From positions 310,001 through 374,000 of the forward strand of contig CP165730.1 of the NCBI GenBank assembly GCA_041200185.1: a stretch of DNA of 64,000 nt, in the 5' to 3' direction. Under the pieces are notes generated by a model. The model saw nothing but the letters and a program-made list of their open reading frames with translations, made no database searches and was not told where the DNA came from. The position numbers and the translations under genes are program-made. Source of the stretch: G041200185 sp041200185 (GTDB lineage Bacteria; Pseudomonadota; Alphaproteobacteria; BNTO01). Positions 50,925-59,988 of the stretch are shown in pieces (positions within the stretch are counted from its first letter, which is position 1; the number at the start of each line of letters is the position of its first letter).

Positions 50925-51509
50925 ATGATGACTAGAAATGACGATATACAGAAAATAATTGCTCGTTGGGGCACGGAAAGTTACTACGCGAATGTTTTCC
51001 CCAAAACAAGTGAAGGAAAGCTAACATGGAATTGGGCGGCAGCTCTTTTCCCTTTCTACTGGCTCGTTATGCACAAAATGTACCGTCAGGCGGGGTTGTT
51101 GGTACTGTTTACTCTTGGAGTGAGCTGTTTCGGAAACTTGTTATCCGTCTCGCTTGGCTTGTCAGCTAACCCAGTAGAATCCGTTCTTGATGGCATTATT
51201 TCGGGAGTCCTTGCCTTGTACTTCGGCCTACAGGGGAACCGATGGCTTTTAAAGGACCTTACCAAAAAGCTGCAGCGAGGAGCTGATCCGGATACTTACG
51301 CTTTCGTTAACAACATGTGGATTGGTGTCGCATTTATTCTGCCGTATCTTGTGTCCTTTGTTGAACTGTGCCAGAAAAAGGAATCGATCGGTTCCCAGGT
51401 TGCCTCCTCAATCCTGAGCGTTCCTCTCGTCGTCTTTGGCATAGGAATCCCATTTGTTCTCTTCGTGCTTCATTACCTCGAGACAAGAAAAGCGAGAACG
51501 AAGGAATAA
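50925..51509 (+). CDS. DUF2628-like membrane protein
   Basis: A 194-residue protein whose segment LTWNWAAALFPFYWLVMHKMYRQAGLLVLF matches the DUF2628 pattern (W-N-W/P-A-A-F-P-F-W) found in small bacterial membrane proteins. About four hydrophobic segments are visible (residues 35-48, 55-80, 85-105, 130-150 and 160-185 are hydrophobic). The N-terminus is soluble, the C-terminus basic. An AAGGAGAG site precedes the ATG. The function is unknown. Confidence 0.65.
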   Translation: MMTRNDDIQKIIARWGTESYYANVFPKTSEGKLTWNWAAALFPFYWLVMHKMYRQAGLLVLFTLGVSCFGNLLSVSLGLSANPVESVLDGIISGVLALYFGLQGNRWLLKDLTKKLQRGADPDTYAFVNNMWIGVAFILPYLVSFVELCQKKESIGSQVASSILSVPLVVFGIGIPFVLFVLHYLETRKARTKE

Positions 51510-52667
51510 TTCAGTACCGCAGGTGGCTTGGTGGTATGATTATCCTGTTCCTTGTTCATGTCTTCCTGAGAGGAAGGTGAGGTCCCACAATTCGGAATCA
51601 AAAAAGATTATTAAAAAAAGACGTTGTAAATCCTGGAGAATTTAAAAATGTTAAGGATTCTTTTGAAAAATTTCCTATTATTTCAAGAGGCTAAAAGTTG
51701 CCCCATGGGGATTCGTTTTTAGGAAAGTTCCCGGCCATCATGAGGCCTTTTCTGCTGCAAAACCTCTCCCTTCCCCCTTTTTCTTTTCTTGAATGACCGT
51801 TTGTTTAAGATATTTAATAAAACCCAGTGAATCTAAGTCATGCAAAACCGTATCGAAGGAATCGAAACACTATGTTTAAGGACTTCAAGATCAAAACGGA
51901 TCTAGGGAACATCTTTGTGAGGCCTATATTTTGACGAGATCCCGCATGAAACAAGTACCTCAACATTTAAAAAACGCTCTGGTCATAATTTTATGAATTT
52001 TCTATTAATTATACCGATATTTTTATAGTGTAAATTATTTTGGATTTTTCTCGCCGAGATTGTTTGTTTTTGGTTCGAGAAAATTGGTTAAAACGCTGGA
52101 TGTTCCGGCAGACACAGGAAACACCGGAAGGGGGATAGCTGCAATTCGAACTGTACAGTCGGAAATCTTGCAGTTAAAGGGAACAACAAGTTGGCTCCTC
52201 AAGAGCTAATACAGGCCTTCAGTAGGCCTTTTGGTACTCATGAGTAATCCTACTCAGGATGCAACTCAACGACTTATTGATGAAATGTTTAAAGGGATAC
52301 ACCGCAAATTTTCTAAAATTTTGCGGATGATTACGTAAGCATTTAAAAAAATACTCCCACGACAATGCTGTACTATCAGCTTAATAAGCCCACTTGAGTA
52401 AAGAGGAAAGGGGACTTAATTGAAACGAAATTTTCCCGTGAGACGAGTAAATCGGATTTAATGCACAAGCCTCATCCATGACAAAACGCAGCAAGGACAA
52501 AAAGTGATTTCTGAACACTCCGAGTTATAGCTATTCAATTATTCTCCACACCAATTTCAGTCGTTGTGAAACATGGCTCCTAACACCTATGGGGATCCAC
52601 CGTCGAAGATCCCACACTTCTCTTTGACTTATCTGCCTGGAGACTGAGGGGAGGCTCCCCCTCTTAC
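51510..52667. other. long spacer with hairpins, no clear gene
   Basis: About 1.15 kb. TTCCGG (52103-52108) / CCGGAA (52124-52129) forms a hairpin. AGGCCT (52213-52218) / AGGCCT (52224-52229) with a TTTT tail is a terminator-like element on the plus strand, far from any upstream gene. A 32-codon frame at 52240-52338 starts with ATG but has no other support. An untranslated RNA ending at 52232 is conceivable. Confidence 0.4.
52213..52232 (+). terminator. terminator-like hairpin without an assigned gene
   Basis: A 6-bp stem AGGCCT/AGGCCT (self-complementary) with a five-base loop is followed by TTTT. It resembles the element after valS. The nearest upstream gene ends 700 bp away, so it may close an unannotated transcript. 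Confidence 0.45.
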
Positions 52668-53189
52668 CTATCTATGCTCGAGAATGGCGCACAAGTGATC
52701 GACAACGGTTCCCCTTTGCTGGTCGCTCATACCTTCAAATTCCGAGCTTATGCTGAGAGCGTGATCTACTACTCCCGCCTTGATGACACTTTTAACTATC
52801 GTACTTTTGTCAGTCGTCGTTCCATCTCTTATTGCATCGCTCAGTCGTCTTTCGGATTCTTGGAGCATATTTGATAACGTCTTAACGAATAAGTAATCAT
52901 TCTCTTCGTCAATTTCAAACGCTCGCAAAATTGCATTGAAGTTAGCTTCCACGAAACCAGAATTTTCTCTCGAGCATTCGAAGGACACATAGCACTTTCC
53001 TTCTTCTATACCCGCCTTAACGAACTTACTTTCATCCGCAGTGTTAAGAGGATAAAGTCCGATCAGTTTTACCTGTAAAGGCTGAACAACCTCAAGAACC
53101 ACTATCACTTGCTCGCTTCCATGTCCCCTCGACGCATTCAGGTTCATGACACCCAGGAATAAACCAAAACTTAACGTTAGTCTCCTCAT
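52668..53189 (-). CDS. small exported orphan protein
   Basis: A 173-residue protein with an N-terminal signal peptide (MRRLTLSFGLFLGVMNLNASRG). The mature part has a beta-rich beginning (EQVIVVLEVVQPLQVKLIGLYPL) and a helical C-terminal half. Two cysteines (KCYVSFEC) could form a disulfide. No family is recognised. It is followed on the minus strand by no obvious partner. Confidence 0.65.
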   Translation of the reverse strand: MRRLTLSFGLFLGVMNLNASRGHGSEQVIVVLEVVQPLQVKLIGLYPLNTADESKFVKAGIEEGKCYVSFECSRENSGFVEANFNAILRAFEIDEENDYLFVKTLSNMLQESERRLSDAIRDGTTTDKSTIVKSVIKAGVVDHALSISSEFEGMSDQQRGTVVDHLCAILEHR

Positions 53190-53320
53190 TGACTTACACT
53201 CCAGAAAAACATCACATTCAACTTCCTACCATATAAGCATTCATTGTCGCAAGTCTCCAATAACCAATTTCGCGGATGATGACAATTTGTGTTTGGGTTA
53301 ATTTCCATCACGAAAAGGTA

Positions 53321-53857
53321 CTATTGATGTACATCCAAATCATAAATGTCCATAAAAAATCTTAGCATCGACTCTGCTGGTGATTTCTTTTTGGAAGATT
53401 CGTATCGCTGCTCTACACTAGCCCATACAAGCGTTCGGTTCTGACTCGACGCAAAGAGTAGTTCGTTGTAAACCTTTTGGAGCTCGTTCAACAGTTCAGG
53501 TAGTGTGAGAAGTTGTTCTTTGTTTTGTTCACTTTCATAGTTTTCAACGAAGTGAGGTAGGTATTGTTTAAATTTTTCTACGTCTTTCCTGCGAATCATT
53601 AAAACTGCGGCTAAACGTTTCTCACGCTGAAAAGTGCCTAAATACCAATTTTCACAATGACGCGTATCTGGCGCGACGACATACGTCCAAGTTTCCTCCA
53701 TAACTTGGAAAGGCACACCGTGAGGAACCTTCCAGCCATGCATATCGGAAAAAGTATCTTCAGAGGAAATGCCTATTGCTGTGCCCATGAAAAAAATAAT
53801 TAAAGATGAGATTTTTTCATGTATATACATATAAAATCGTAAAACTCGAGGCGTCAA
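53321..53857 (-). CDS. small orphan protein with hydrophobic N-terminus
   Basis: Up to 178 residues from a TTG at 53857. An ATG at 53830 (MYIHEKISSLIIFFMGTAIG) gives a signal-like start and may be the true one. Neither has a good ribosome-binding site. The body has a Trp-rich early part (WKVPHGVPFQVMEETWTYVV) and a helical C-terminus. Together with the neighbouring 52668-53189 gene it forms a pair of same-strand exported orphans. The function is unknown. Confidence 0.55.
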   Translation of the reverse strand: MTPRVLRFYMYIHEKISSLIIFFMGTAIGISSEDTFSDMHGWKVPHGVPFQVMEETWTYVVAPDTRHCENWYLGTFQREKRLAAVLMIRRKDVEKFKQYLPHFVENYESEQNKEQLLTLPELLNELQKVYNELLFASSQNRTLVWASVEQRYESSKKKSPAESMLRFFMDIYDLDVHQ

Positions 53858-54138
53858 TTATCTGCAACATTAGTGTTTTAAATACTCATTAATTTCTTAA
53901 TTGCCGTCTGGGTCTTAATTGAGGCCAGTGAACGTCTCCTACCTACCCGGAAGACTACGTTATCATTCTCAAATTTGGAAGGCTCTACCCCCTATCAAAT
54001 CCAGCATTTGTGACTTAAGTTGCAGATCTGTGCAAAAAAGGATACTCTCCTGGCAGTGGTTGGTAGCAAAAATCTCTAGGGCTTATGTGAGTGCGTGGTT
54101 TGTCTACTGCGCTGTTACGGGTCCGAGAGAGGAGCATT

Positions 54139-54717
54139 GTGAGCGAGAAAAAAAAAGACATTGAACTCTCGGAGGTTCGTTCAGGTGTTGAGGTTGCGTC
54201 GGAAGCGAGCAAGTCAGCCGTGGAGGTTAAGAACGATGCTAAGATCGTTGGAAGAGGTCAGATTTCGTTAGACGCTCTCGTTCAGGCTTTGACGGAGAAC
54301 GGCCTAAGCGAGATCGAGTACGAGGAGAATGGTTGTAGGATTCACCTTTCTCGTCAGGTGTCGCAGATTCCGGCTTCCGTTCCTCCAGTGGCCACTCCTG
54401 TTGTTCCGCCCTCTTCTGAAGTTCAGGTTACCCCGCTACCATCGGCACCTATTCCGGAGTCAATCAACGCAAAAACGCACCCAGGTACCGTTCGTTCGCC
54501 TATGGTAGGAGTTGTGTACGTTGCCCCTGAGCCCGGAGCGGAGCCCTTTGTTCGCGTGGGGGATAATGTAAATCCGGGCCAAACTCTCCTTATCATCGAA
54601 GCCATGAAAGTTCTGAACCCCATCAAGGCGACTCGTGCCGGAAAGGTGGTTGAAATTATGGTACACAACCAAAAACCCGTCGAATATGACGAACCGCTTT
54701 TGATTATCTCCGATTAA
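54139..54717 (+). CDS. accB: biotin carboxyl carrier protein of acetyl-CoA carboxylase
   Basis: A 192-residue carrier that holds biotin and shuttles CO2 between the two carboxylase half-reactions. The GTG at 54139 is chosen because GAGAGGAG lies directly upstream. The C-terminal biotinyl domain begins at VRSPMVGVVY and carries EAMKVLN with the biotinylated Lys. The middle is a Pro/Val-rich linker. The N-terminal 40 residues are an unusual charged extension. accC follows 11 bp later. Confidence 0.95.
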   Translation: MSEKKKDIELSEVRSGVEVASEASKSAVEVKNDAKIVGRGQISLDALVQALTENGLSEIEYEENGCRIHLSRQVSQIPASVPPVATPVVPPSSEVQVTPLPSAPIPESINAKTHPGTVRSPMVGVVYVAPEPGAEPFVRVGDNVNPGQTLLIIEAMKVLNPIKATRAGKVVEIMVHNQKPVEYDEPLLIISD

Positions 54718-54728
54718 AGAGAGGGCCT

Positions 54729-56102
54729 ATGGCAAAGTTATTTTCGAAGATCTTGATCGCCAATCGAGGGGAGATTGCTTTGCGCATTCTACGGACATGC
54801 CAAGAAATGGGGATCAAAACTGTCGTAGTTCATTCCACGGCTGATGCAGACTCTATGCCTGTACGGCTTGCTGACGAAAGCGTTTGTATCGGTGCACCGA
54901 CCGCTAGGGAAAGTTACCTGAATACACAAGCCATTATGAGCGCTGCGGAGATCACGGGAGCGGACGCCATCCACCCTGGGGTGGGCTTTCTTTCTGAAAA
55001 TTCCAATTTTGCTCGAATGACAGCTGAACATGGTCTAACCTTTATCGGTCCCTCTCCGGAGCATATCGACCTTATGGGTGACAAGATTACGGCAAAGAGT
55101 ACGATGCAAAAGCTTGGAATTCCAACCATTCCAGGCTCCAAAGGCAGCGTATCTTCTGAAGAAGAAGCTCTCAAGCAAGCGTGTGATATCGGGTTTCCAA
55201 TACTCATTAAAGCTTCATCGGGGGGTGGCGGTAAAGGCATGAAGGTCGCTAACAACAAGGAGGAGGTTCTGCAAGCATACCGCCTAGCCCGGGCAGAGGC
55301 TCGTGCTAATTTTGGTCACGATGAAGTGTATATGGAGCGATATCTGAGCGTTCCGCGACACATCGAATTTCAGATGTTGGCCGACGCGAAAGGACACGTC
55401 GTTTGCCTAGGGGAGCGTGATTGTTCTCTCCAGCGCAATCACCAAAAGGTATGGGAAGAATCTCCCGCGCCTCTGCTTTCCGAAAAACTTGCTGATAAGA
55501 TGCGAAACCTTCTAATCAAAGCCCTTAAAAAACTTAAGTATGTTGGCGTCGGCACCATTGAAATGTTACTTGAAGATGGGAAGTTTTATTTCATGGAAAT
55601 GAATACCCGATTACAAGTTGAGCATACAATTACTGAGATGGTCTTTGGAATCGATTTAGTTCGTGAGCAGATTCGTGCGGCAGCGGGTTTCCCTCTTTCC
55701 ATGACTCAGAAGGATATTGTTTCTGGGGGGCATGCCATCGAGTGTCGGATTAACGCTGAGGATCCTATTACGTTTTTTCCCTCGCCTGGGAAGATTCTAA
55801 CCTATCACCCGGCTGGAGGATTGGGAATCCGCGTTGATAGCCACGTCTACAGCGGGTACACTGTTCCCTCATACTATGACAGCATGATCGGTAAGCTCAT
55901 CGCTTTTGCTCCAACGCGTGACGAATGCCTGGAGAGGATGCGCCGTGCCCTTAACGAATTTGTTGTCGACGGTGTTGCGACAACAATCCCTCTTCACCAA
56001 AAGCTGGCTTCTGCCCATGATATTATCCAAGGGCGGTACAATATTCACTGGCTCACACGTAATCTTGATGTCTTGAACGCCTCAGGAGGCAAGGCCGGCT
56101 AG
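54729..56102 (+). CDS. accC: biotin carboxylase subunit of acetyl-CoA carboxylase
   Basis: A 457-residue ATP-grasp enzyme that carboxylates biotin on AccB. ILIANRGEIALRILR at the N-terminus, the glycine-rich KASSGGGGKGMK ATP loop, ERDCSLQRNHQK and MNTRLQVEHTITE (catalytic Glu and Arg region, P to T in the usual EHPVTE) are present. The length is normal. It forms an operon with accB, the first committed step of fatty acid synthesis. Confidence 0.97.
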   Translation: MAKLFSKILIANRGEIALRILRTCQEMGIKTVVVHSTADADSMPVRLADESVCIGAPTARESYLNTQAIMSAAEITGADAIHPGVGFLSENSNFARMTAEHGLTFIGPSPEHIDLMGDKITAKSTMQKLGIPTIPGSKGSVSSEEEALKQACDIGFPILIKASSGGGGKGMKVANNKEEVLQAYRLARAEARANFGHDEVYMERYLSVPRHIEFQMLADAKGHVVCLGERDCSLQRNHQKVWEESPAPLLSEKLADKMRNLLIKALKKLKYVGVGTIEMLLEDGKFYFMEMNTRLQVEHTITEMVFGIDLVREQIRAAAGFPLSMTQKDIVSGGHAIECRINAEDPITFFPSPGKILTYHPAGGLGIRVDSHVYSGYTVPSYYDSMIGKLIAFAPTRDECLERMRRALNEFVVDGVATTIPLHQKLASAHDIIQGRYNIHWLTRNLDVLNASGGKAG

Positions 56103-56150
56103 CCTTACCTTGCTTGCTCTCGCTCATACCCAGAGCCCACCTTGCTGTAA

Positions 56151-56693
56151 GTGATGTGGTGTCATTGTAAAGAGTGTGATTCGCGCATTCTACAGCTTCA
56201 GCTCAAGGAGGAGGGTTTGGTGCTGAAGTATAGTAAACAAATTCGGCAATACCACGCAGCGGTGAGCCGAATCATGGAAAGTACATTTGTGCAAATAGAT
56301 CGAGAATTGCATGTCCTTTACAACGACCAGTTCGAATTGATCCAAGAAATCATTCAAGAAAGACAGAACGTTAAGCAGGAAGTTGAACAGGTGCGTCAAG
56401 ATACTCGAAAACATATCAAAATACTAAAAGCAGGAGTCGAACAAATCCCTGGGCTCATACTTGATGACTCTCATTTAGGAGGTCAGGAGTTGTCCGACAA
56501 CAATGACATAACAAGATTAGAGGATTACGTTTCTGAAAACGACGATCCCTACGGAATCATAAAAGAATTCGAAGAGGGATTACTCGAAACCCATTTATTG
56601 AACAATCTTCGTGGCTTTGGGAGCCGTCTTGAAAGGATGATGGAAGAGCTAAAAAACTTGAGAAAGATAAAGAAGACCAAAGAGAAGTTTTAG
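56151..56693 (+). CDS. orphan coiled-coil protein
   Basis: A 180-residue hydrophilic protein, largely helical. Residues 25-100 have coiled-coil character (QFELIQEIIQERQNVKQEVE). The N-terminus has C-x-C-x2-C (WCHCKEC), a possible metal site. A segment near residue 130 (DDPYGIIKEFEEGLLETHLL) resembles one in the broken frames at 57.1 kb, so these may be related copies. No family is recognised. Confidence 0.5.
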   Translation: MMWCHCKECDSRILQLQLKEEGLVLKYSKQIRQYHAAVSRIMESTFVQIDRELHVLYNDQFELIQEIIQERQNVKQEVEQVRQDTRKHIKILKAGVEQIPGLILDDSHLGGQELSDNNDITRLEDYVSENDDPYGIIKEFEEGLLETHLLNNLRGFGSRLERMMEELKNLRKIKKTKEKF

Positions 56694-56783
56694 CGAGCCT
56701 TCAAATAATTGGACAGTATAAGAAACAACCTGAATAATAAAAAGTCTTCAAAAAGATCTTGAACAATAAGAACACCTTCCCGA

Positions 56784-57516
56784 GTGGATTCCGGAAACCA
56801 CTTAGGGAGGGTTGACGGGGTTCGTCAGCGTGTGCTCGAACGAGAGTGGGGGAAGGATTTTTTTGAGGAGTGGGACATGGAAACCACGAAATTTCAGGGG
56901 AGTGGACGGCCTTGGCCATTATAGGTGAAGGAAGCTTAGCACAGGTACCTGTTTTGGGTTCAACCCCTGACAGGGTTGATGAATCGCAGATCAACCACCC
57001 CTGCGGGTCTAATGAAGAACAGATCCAGGAGCTACAGCGAGTCTATTGGGAGCTAGTTGACTACGAAAAGCGGAAAAAATAGAGTAAGAAGAACGCCGAA
57101 GATACGACCCCGACGGCGTAAAAGGGATTGATACGGAAAAAAAGGAAGACAGTTTCTTACTGGAAGCTTTCCACGAATCGCGCCTAGGTGGTTTTTGGGA
57201 TCCGCCTTATGAAATGGATCAGAGTGTTAGAAAGGAGGTGAGCAAGTATCAAAGTAAGTTACGCATTATCAAATCAATTGTTGCGCATCTATATTACTTA
57301 CAAACCCAAATAGTTATTAAGGCAAGGGAGCATGGAGAGGAGCCTATTTTCCCGCAAGATTTCTCAACAATACCGCCGGAAGTTGTGGAAGGAAGTAAAA
57401 TTTTTTACACTTATTATCGACTTAGACATATGCATCAATTCTACAAAGATCTTAATATTCCTTCAGACATTTTTAAACTTAACTCTTACGAAGAGCATGT
57501 ATTCGATGATGACTAG
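56784..57516 (+). pseudogene. broken orphan gene in three frames
   Basis: Coding-like stretches follow each other in different frames: 56784-56924 (RVLEREWGKDFFEEWD), 56870-57082 (NEEQIQELQRVYWELVDYEK) and about 57086-57516 (YDPDGVKGIDTEKKEDSFLLEAFHESRLGGFW, then an ATG at 57214 and a helical tail to FDDD, written here as separate parts of one stretch of residues in two lines: YDPDGVKGIDTE and SFLLEAFHESRLGGFW). The last part resembles the gene at 56151. The arrangement suggests one ancestral gene interrupted by frameshifts. The 57214-57516 part alone (100 residues) could still be translated. Confidence 0.45.
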
Positions 57517-57701
57517 GATGGGTGATTTAAACTAGTGAAGGTGAAACATAAGAGAAATGAAGAGGATTGTAGATTTTTGAAAAGATCATTGAGTTCTCGG
57601 CTTGAGCGAGATCGTGGGAGGAACGGCGGCCGTTCGAGACGGCCAACCAACGATGTTTAAAAACCAGTTCACATCAGTAGAGATTAAGGATCAGATCTCC
57701 T

Positions 57702-57953
57702 TTAATTAACTCTAATTCCTTCGGCTTCTTTTTTAAGTTCTAGAGGGACATGATCCATGAACTTAAAACTTTCTGGATTCGCTTCTTCTTGATTCGACTC
57801 CGTACTTTTAGGGAAAAGATCCTCTATCTCCCTGATCATGTCTTGGTAGCCTTCCTCCTTCGTTGAGCTCTTAACCAAATCAAGTACCTGCTTCGCATTT
57901 TTGACGACAATTGAATCTTTCAGAACCTCCACTGACTCCAATTTGTTTTCCAT
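57702..57953 (-). CDS. small acidic orphan protein
   Basis: An 83-residue frame, acidic and helical (VLKDSIVVKNAKQVLDLVK, then IREIEDLF). There is no strong ribosome-binding site. It lies 42 bp downstream of the broken gene at 57996-58509 on the same strand and could be cotranscribed with it. The family is not recognised. Confidence 0.45.
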   Translation of the reverse strand: MENKLESVEVLKDSIVVKNAKQVLDLVKSSTKEEGYQDMIREIEDLFPKSTESNQEEANPESFKFMDHVPLELKKEAEGIRVN

Positions 57954-57995
57954 GAGTATATTTTTATGTTCTTCTGTCAGAGGCTGAGAATTCTC

Positions 57996-58509
57996 TTAAT
58001 AACTTATGATTTCTATGATCGTCTCACAAAATTCAATGAATGTTGTAAAATTGTAAGCACTTTTCAGAATAATCGTGCTGAGCTGGTTGGCAATATTGGC
58101 GGGAATGGGGCCTTGCTCAAGTAAGGATAACTTAACGTAGTCGTGGAAACACTCCCAATAATCTTTAACAGTAGGTTCATCGACTTTGTTTCTGTAGGCA
58201 GGTGAGTGAACAAAATCATGCCTAGTCTTATTGAGCTTATTGAACTGCTTCTCCGAAAGTTTTGTGAAACAAGCTGGTTCCATCTCAATCGAAAGACGTT
58301 CAAGTATCGCAAGAAGATTTTGTATTAAGGTAGAGTTGATATCGAAATCGTGCTCATCATAGTGAAAAGATATCCACCAATCTCTTTGGATTTCATCTAG
58401 TTTTTTTCTTCTTCGTTACGTCATTGCACATGGGTAGAATGCGGTAGTTGAATTCGTCAAAAAATCCATAAATACTCAGGATGAATGCAAAAACACTTAA
58501 CAATTTCAT
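57996..58509 (-). pseudogene. exported orphan gene frameshifted at a seven-A tract
   Basis: From ATG 58509 a signal-peptide-like start (MKLLSVFAFILSIYGFF) continues to CNDVTKKKK and then meets a stop. In the next frame, just past the A7 run (58401-58407 as T7 on the plus strand), the coding sequence resumes with LDEIQRDWWISFHYDEHDFD and runs intact to 57996. Removing one A joins both into about 170 residues. The body contains TRHDFVHSPAYR, an R-x4-H pattern reminiscent of HEPN domains, though the signal peptide argues against a classical toxin. An ATG at 58283 could start a 95-residue product. Confidence 0.65.
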
Positions 58510-59016
58510 CAATTTCTTGATCCTCTAAGAGGTTATTTTTAAATTTTGTTAAGCCATTGGGATGCGATAACATGTACCCAAGCTCGTTGTTTTATGACGC
58601 TGATGCGGATAGACAGCACACAAGTGCTGCACTTAAACTAACTAGATGTCTCATGAGTATGCCTCCATGTTGATGTGTTCATCGAACATGCAAAACTTCT
58701 ACACATCCCGTTTCGGTTATGTGCGGATTATACTTCCTACTATCAGTATAACACAGTATTAATTTTTTATTATAATTAATAAATTACTCATTGTTATCTT
58801 CTTGTTTTTTTAATAATGATTATTTTGATGACCTAGAAACTTTGCGACAAGACCGATAGCGTCGAAAACAGGATTTTTGATTTTGGGAAAACGCGTGGCG
58901 TACGTTAGAGCCGAATGCATGTGAGAACATAATGAAACACTTGCGACTATACCTGAGTTGGTAGGGGAGTGATACGACGCTTACAAAACTTCAAAACAGA
59001 ACTTCTTTTGACAACC
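58510..59016. other. AT-rich non-coding spacer
   Basis: About 500 bp between the broken gene and the RlpA-like gene, with no gene of protein character and no RNA gene recognised. Confidence 0.5.
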
Positions 59017-59730
59017 CTATGAGCGTGAACGGAGGTACTGATGGATAGAATTTTTCGGTCTTGTAGATTTCTGTGACGAACTTGAGGAGGATGTTGCCTG
59101 TTTTTGGGCAAAAGAAGCTTTAACATGCTGGTGCGCTCGTGCGTGAGCGTGACGTTCAGAATGAGGCAAGGGAGAGAGTTGCGCTAACCCAGAGCGCCAT
59201 CCAATTTCTTGGCGGTAGACCTCCTCCCATGTGCGACGGTTCCCGTGGCGATCTTTTGTGCCGTACTTCTTGAGGTACATTGAAAATTCATGACTTTCGC
59301 GGGGAAGAGATTCAACGCGCACTTTGCTAACGCCTTTTCTGTGAAGATCAAGGACTTTAGCTGCAGACATCGACAGGTCAATAATGCGGTTCTTGTATTT
59401 GTACGGTCCTCGGTCATCGACAAGAACAACAACAGATTTCCCGTTAGCAGGGTTCGTGACTCGGACGATAGTGGGGAGAGGTAGCGTTTTGTGGGCAGCT
59501 GTCATGCCATGTTGGTTGTACGGCTCTCCCTGGGCTTTGAGGGCAAGATGAAAACCAGGGCCATACCATGAAGCAAGGCCGACTTCATCGTAATCGTAAT
59601 AGTTTTGAGGATAGTGCCATGTTCCGTGGAGATAATAAGGGCGATTCGAACGTGAAACCCCTTGGACGGGATGTCTGTGAGCGCATTCGGTAAAGAACAA
59701 AGCTAGAATAGAAAGAAGAAAAGAGCTCAT
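59017..59730 (-). CDS. rlpA: RlpA-like septal/endolytic lipoprotein
   Basis: A 237-residue protein. ATG 59730 gives a signal sequence ending in Cys (MSSFLLSILALFFTEC), a probable lipoprotein. The double-psi beta-barrel domain is clear: ASWYGPGFH, MTAAHKTLPLPTIVRVTN, VLVDDRGPY and IIDLSMSAAK, the order in RlpA lytic transglycosylases that cut denuded glycan strands. No SPOR domain follows. The tail is His- and Ser-rich (about residues 180-237). A longer in-frame start at 59910 is unlikely. RlpA usually acts in the periplasm at the septum. Confidence 0.9.
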   Translation of the reverse strand: MSSFLLSILALFFTECAHRHPVQGVSRSNRPYYLHGTWHYPQNYYDYDEVGLASWYGPGFHLALKAQGEPYNQHGMTAAHKTLPLPTIVRVTNPANGKSVVVLVDDRGPYKYKNRIIDLSMSAAKVLDLHRKGVSKVRVESLPRESHEFSMYLKKYGTKDRHGNRRTWEEVYRQEIGWRSGLAQLSPLPHSERHAHARAHQHVKASFAQKQATSSSSSSQKSTRPKNSIHQYLRSRS

Positions 59731-59988
59731 TCGACAATTCAGAACAAGACTCTTCGTATGTTTATAAACCTGTGAGCCCACAGGAGTGCTGCTAAACCCG
59801 CAAAACAAAGCCCCCCCTCGCTTCTGAGATCTGGATTTTAACGCCATTATGCACGACAAGGAGAGAGAAAACCACGTAGATATTTTCGCACGCTCAGAAT
59901 AACTTAGCAAGGCCGTAGGTGGTGTCTTCCTTTTACAACCCCAGCTATACCCACGCCCCTCACCTCCGCGGTCCCGAAGCCAAAAAGT

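Noticed and set aside
52240..52338. 32-codon frame with ATG
   Set aside because: Too short and without a ribosome-binding site or similarity.
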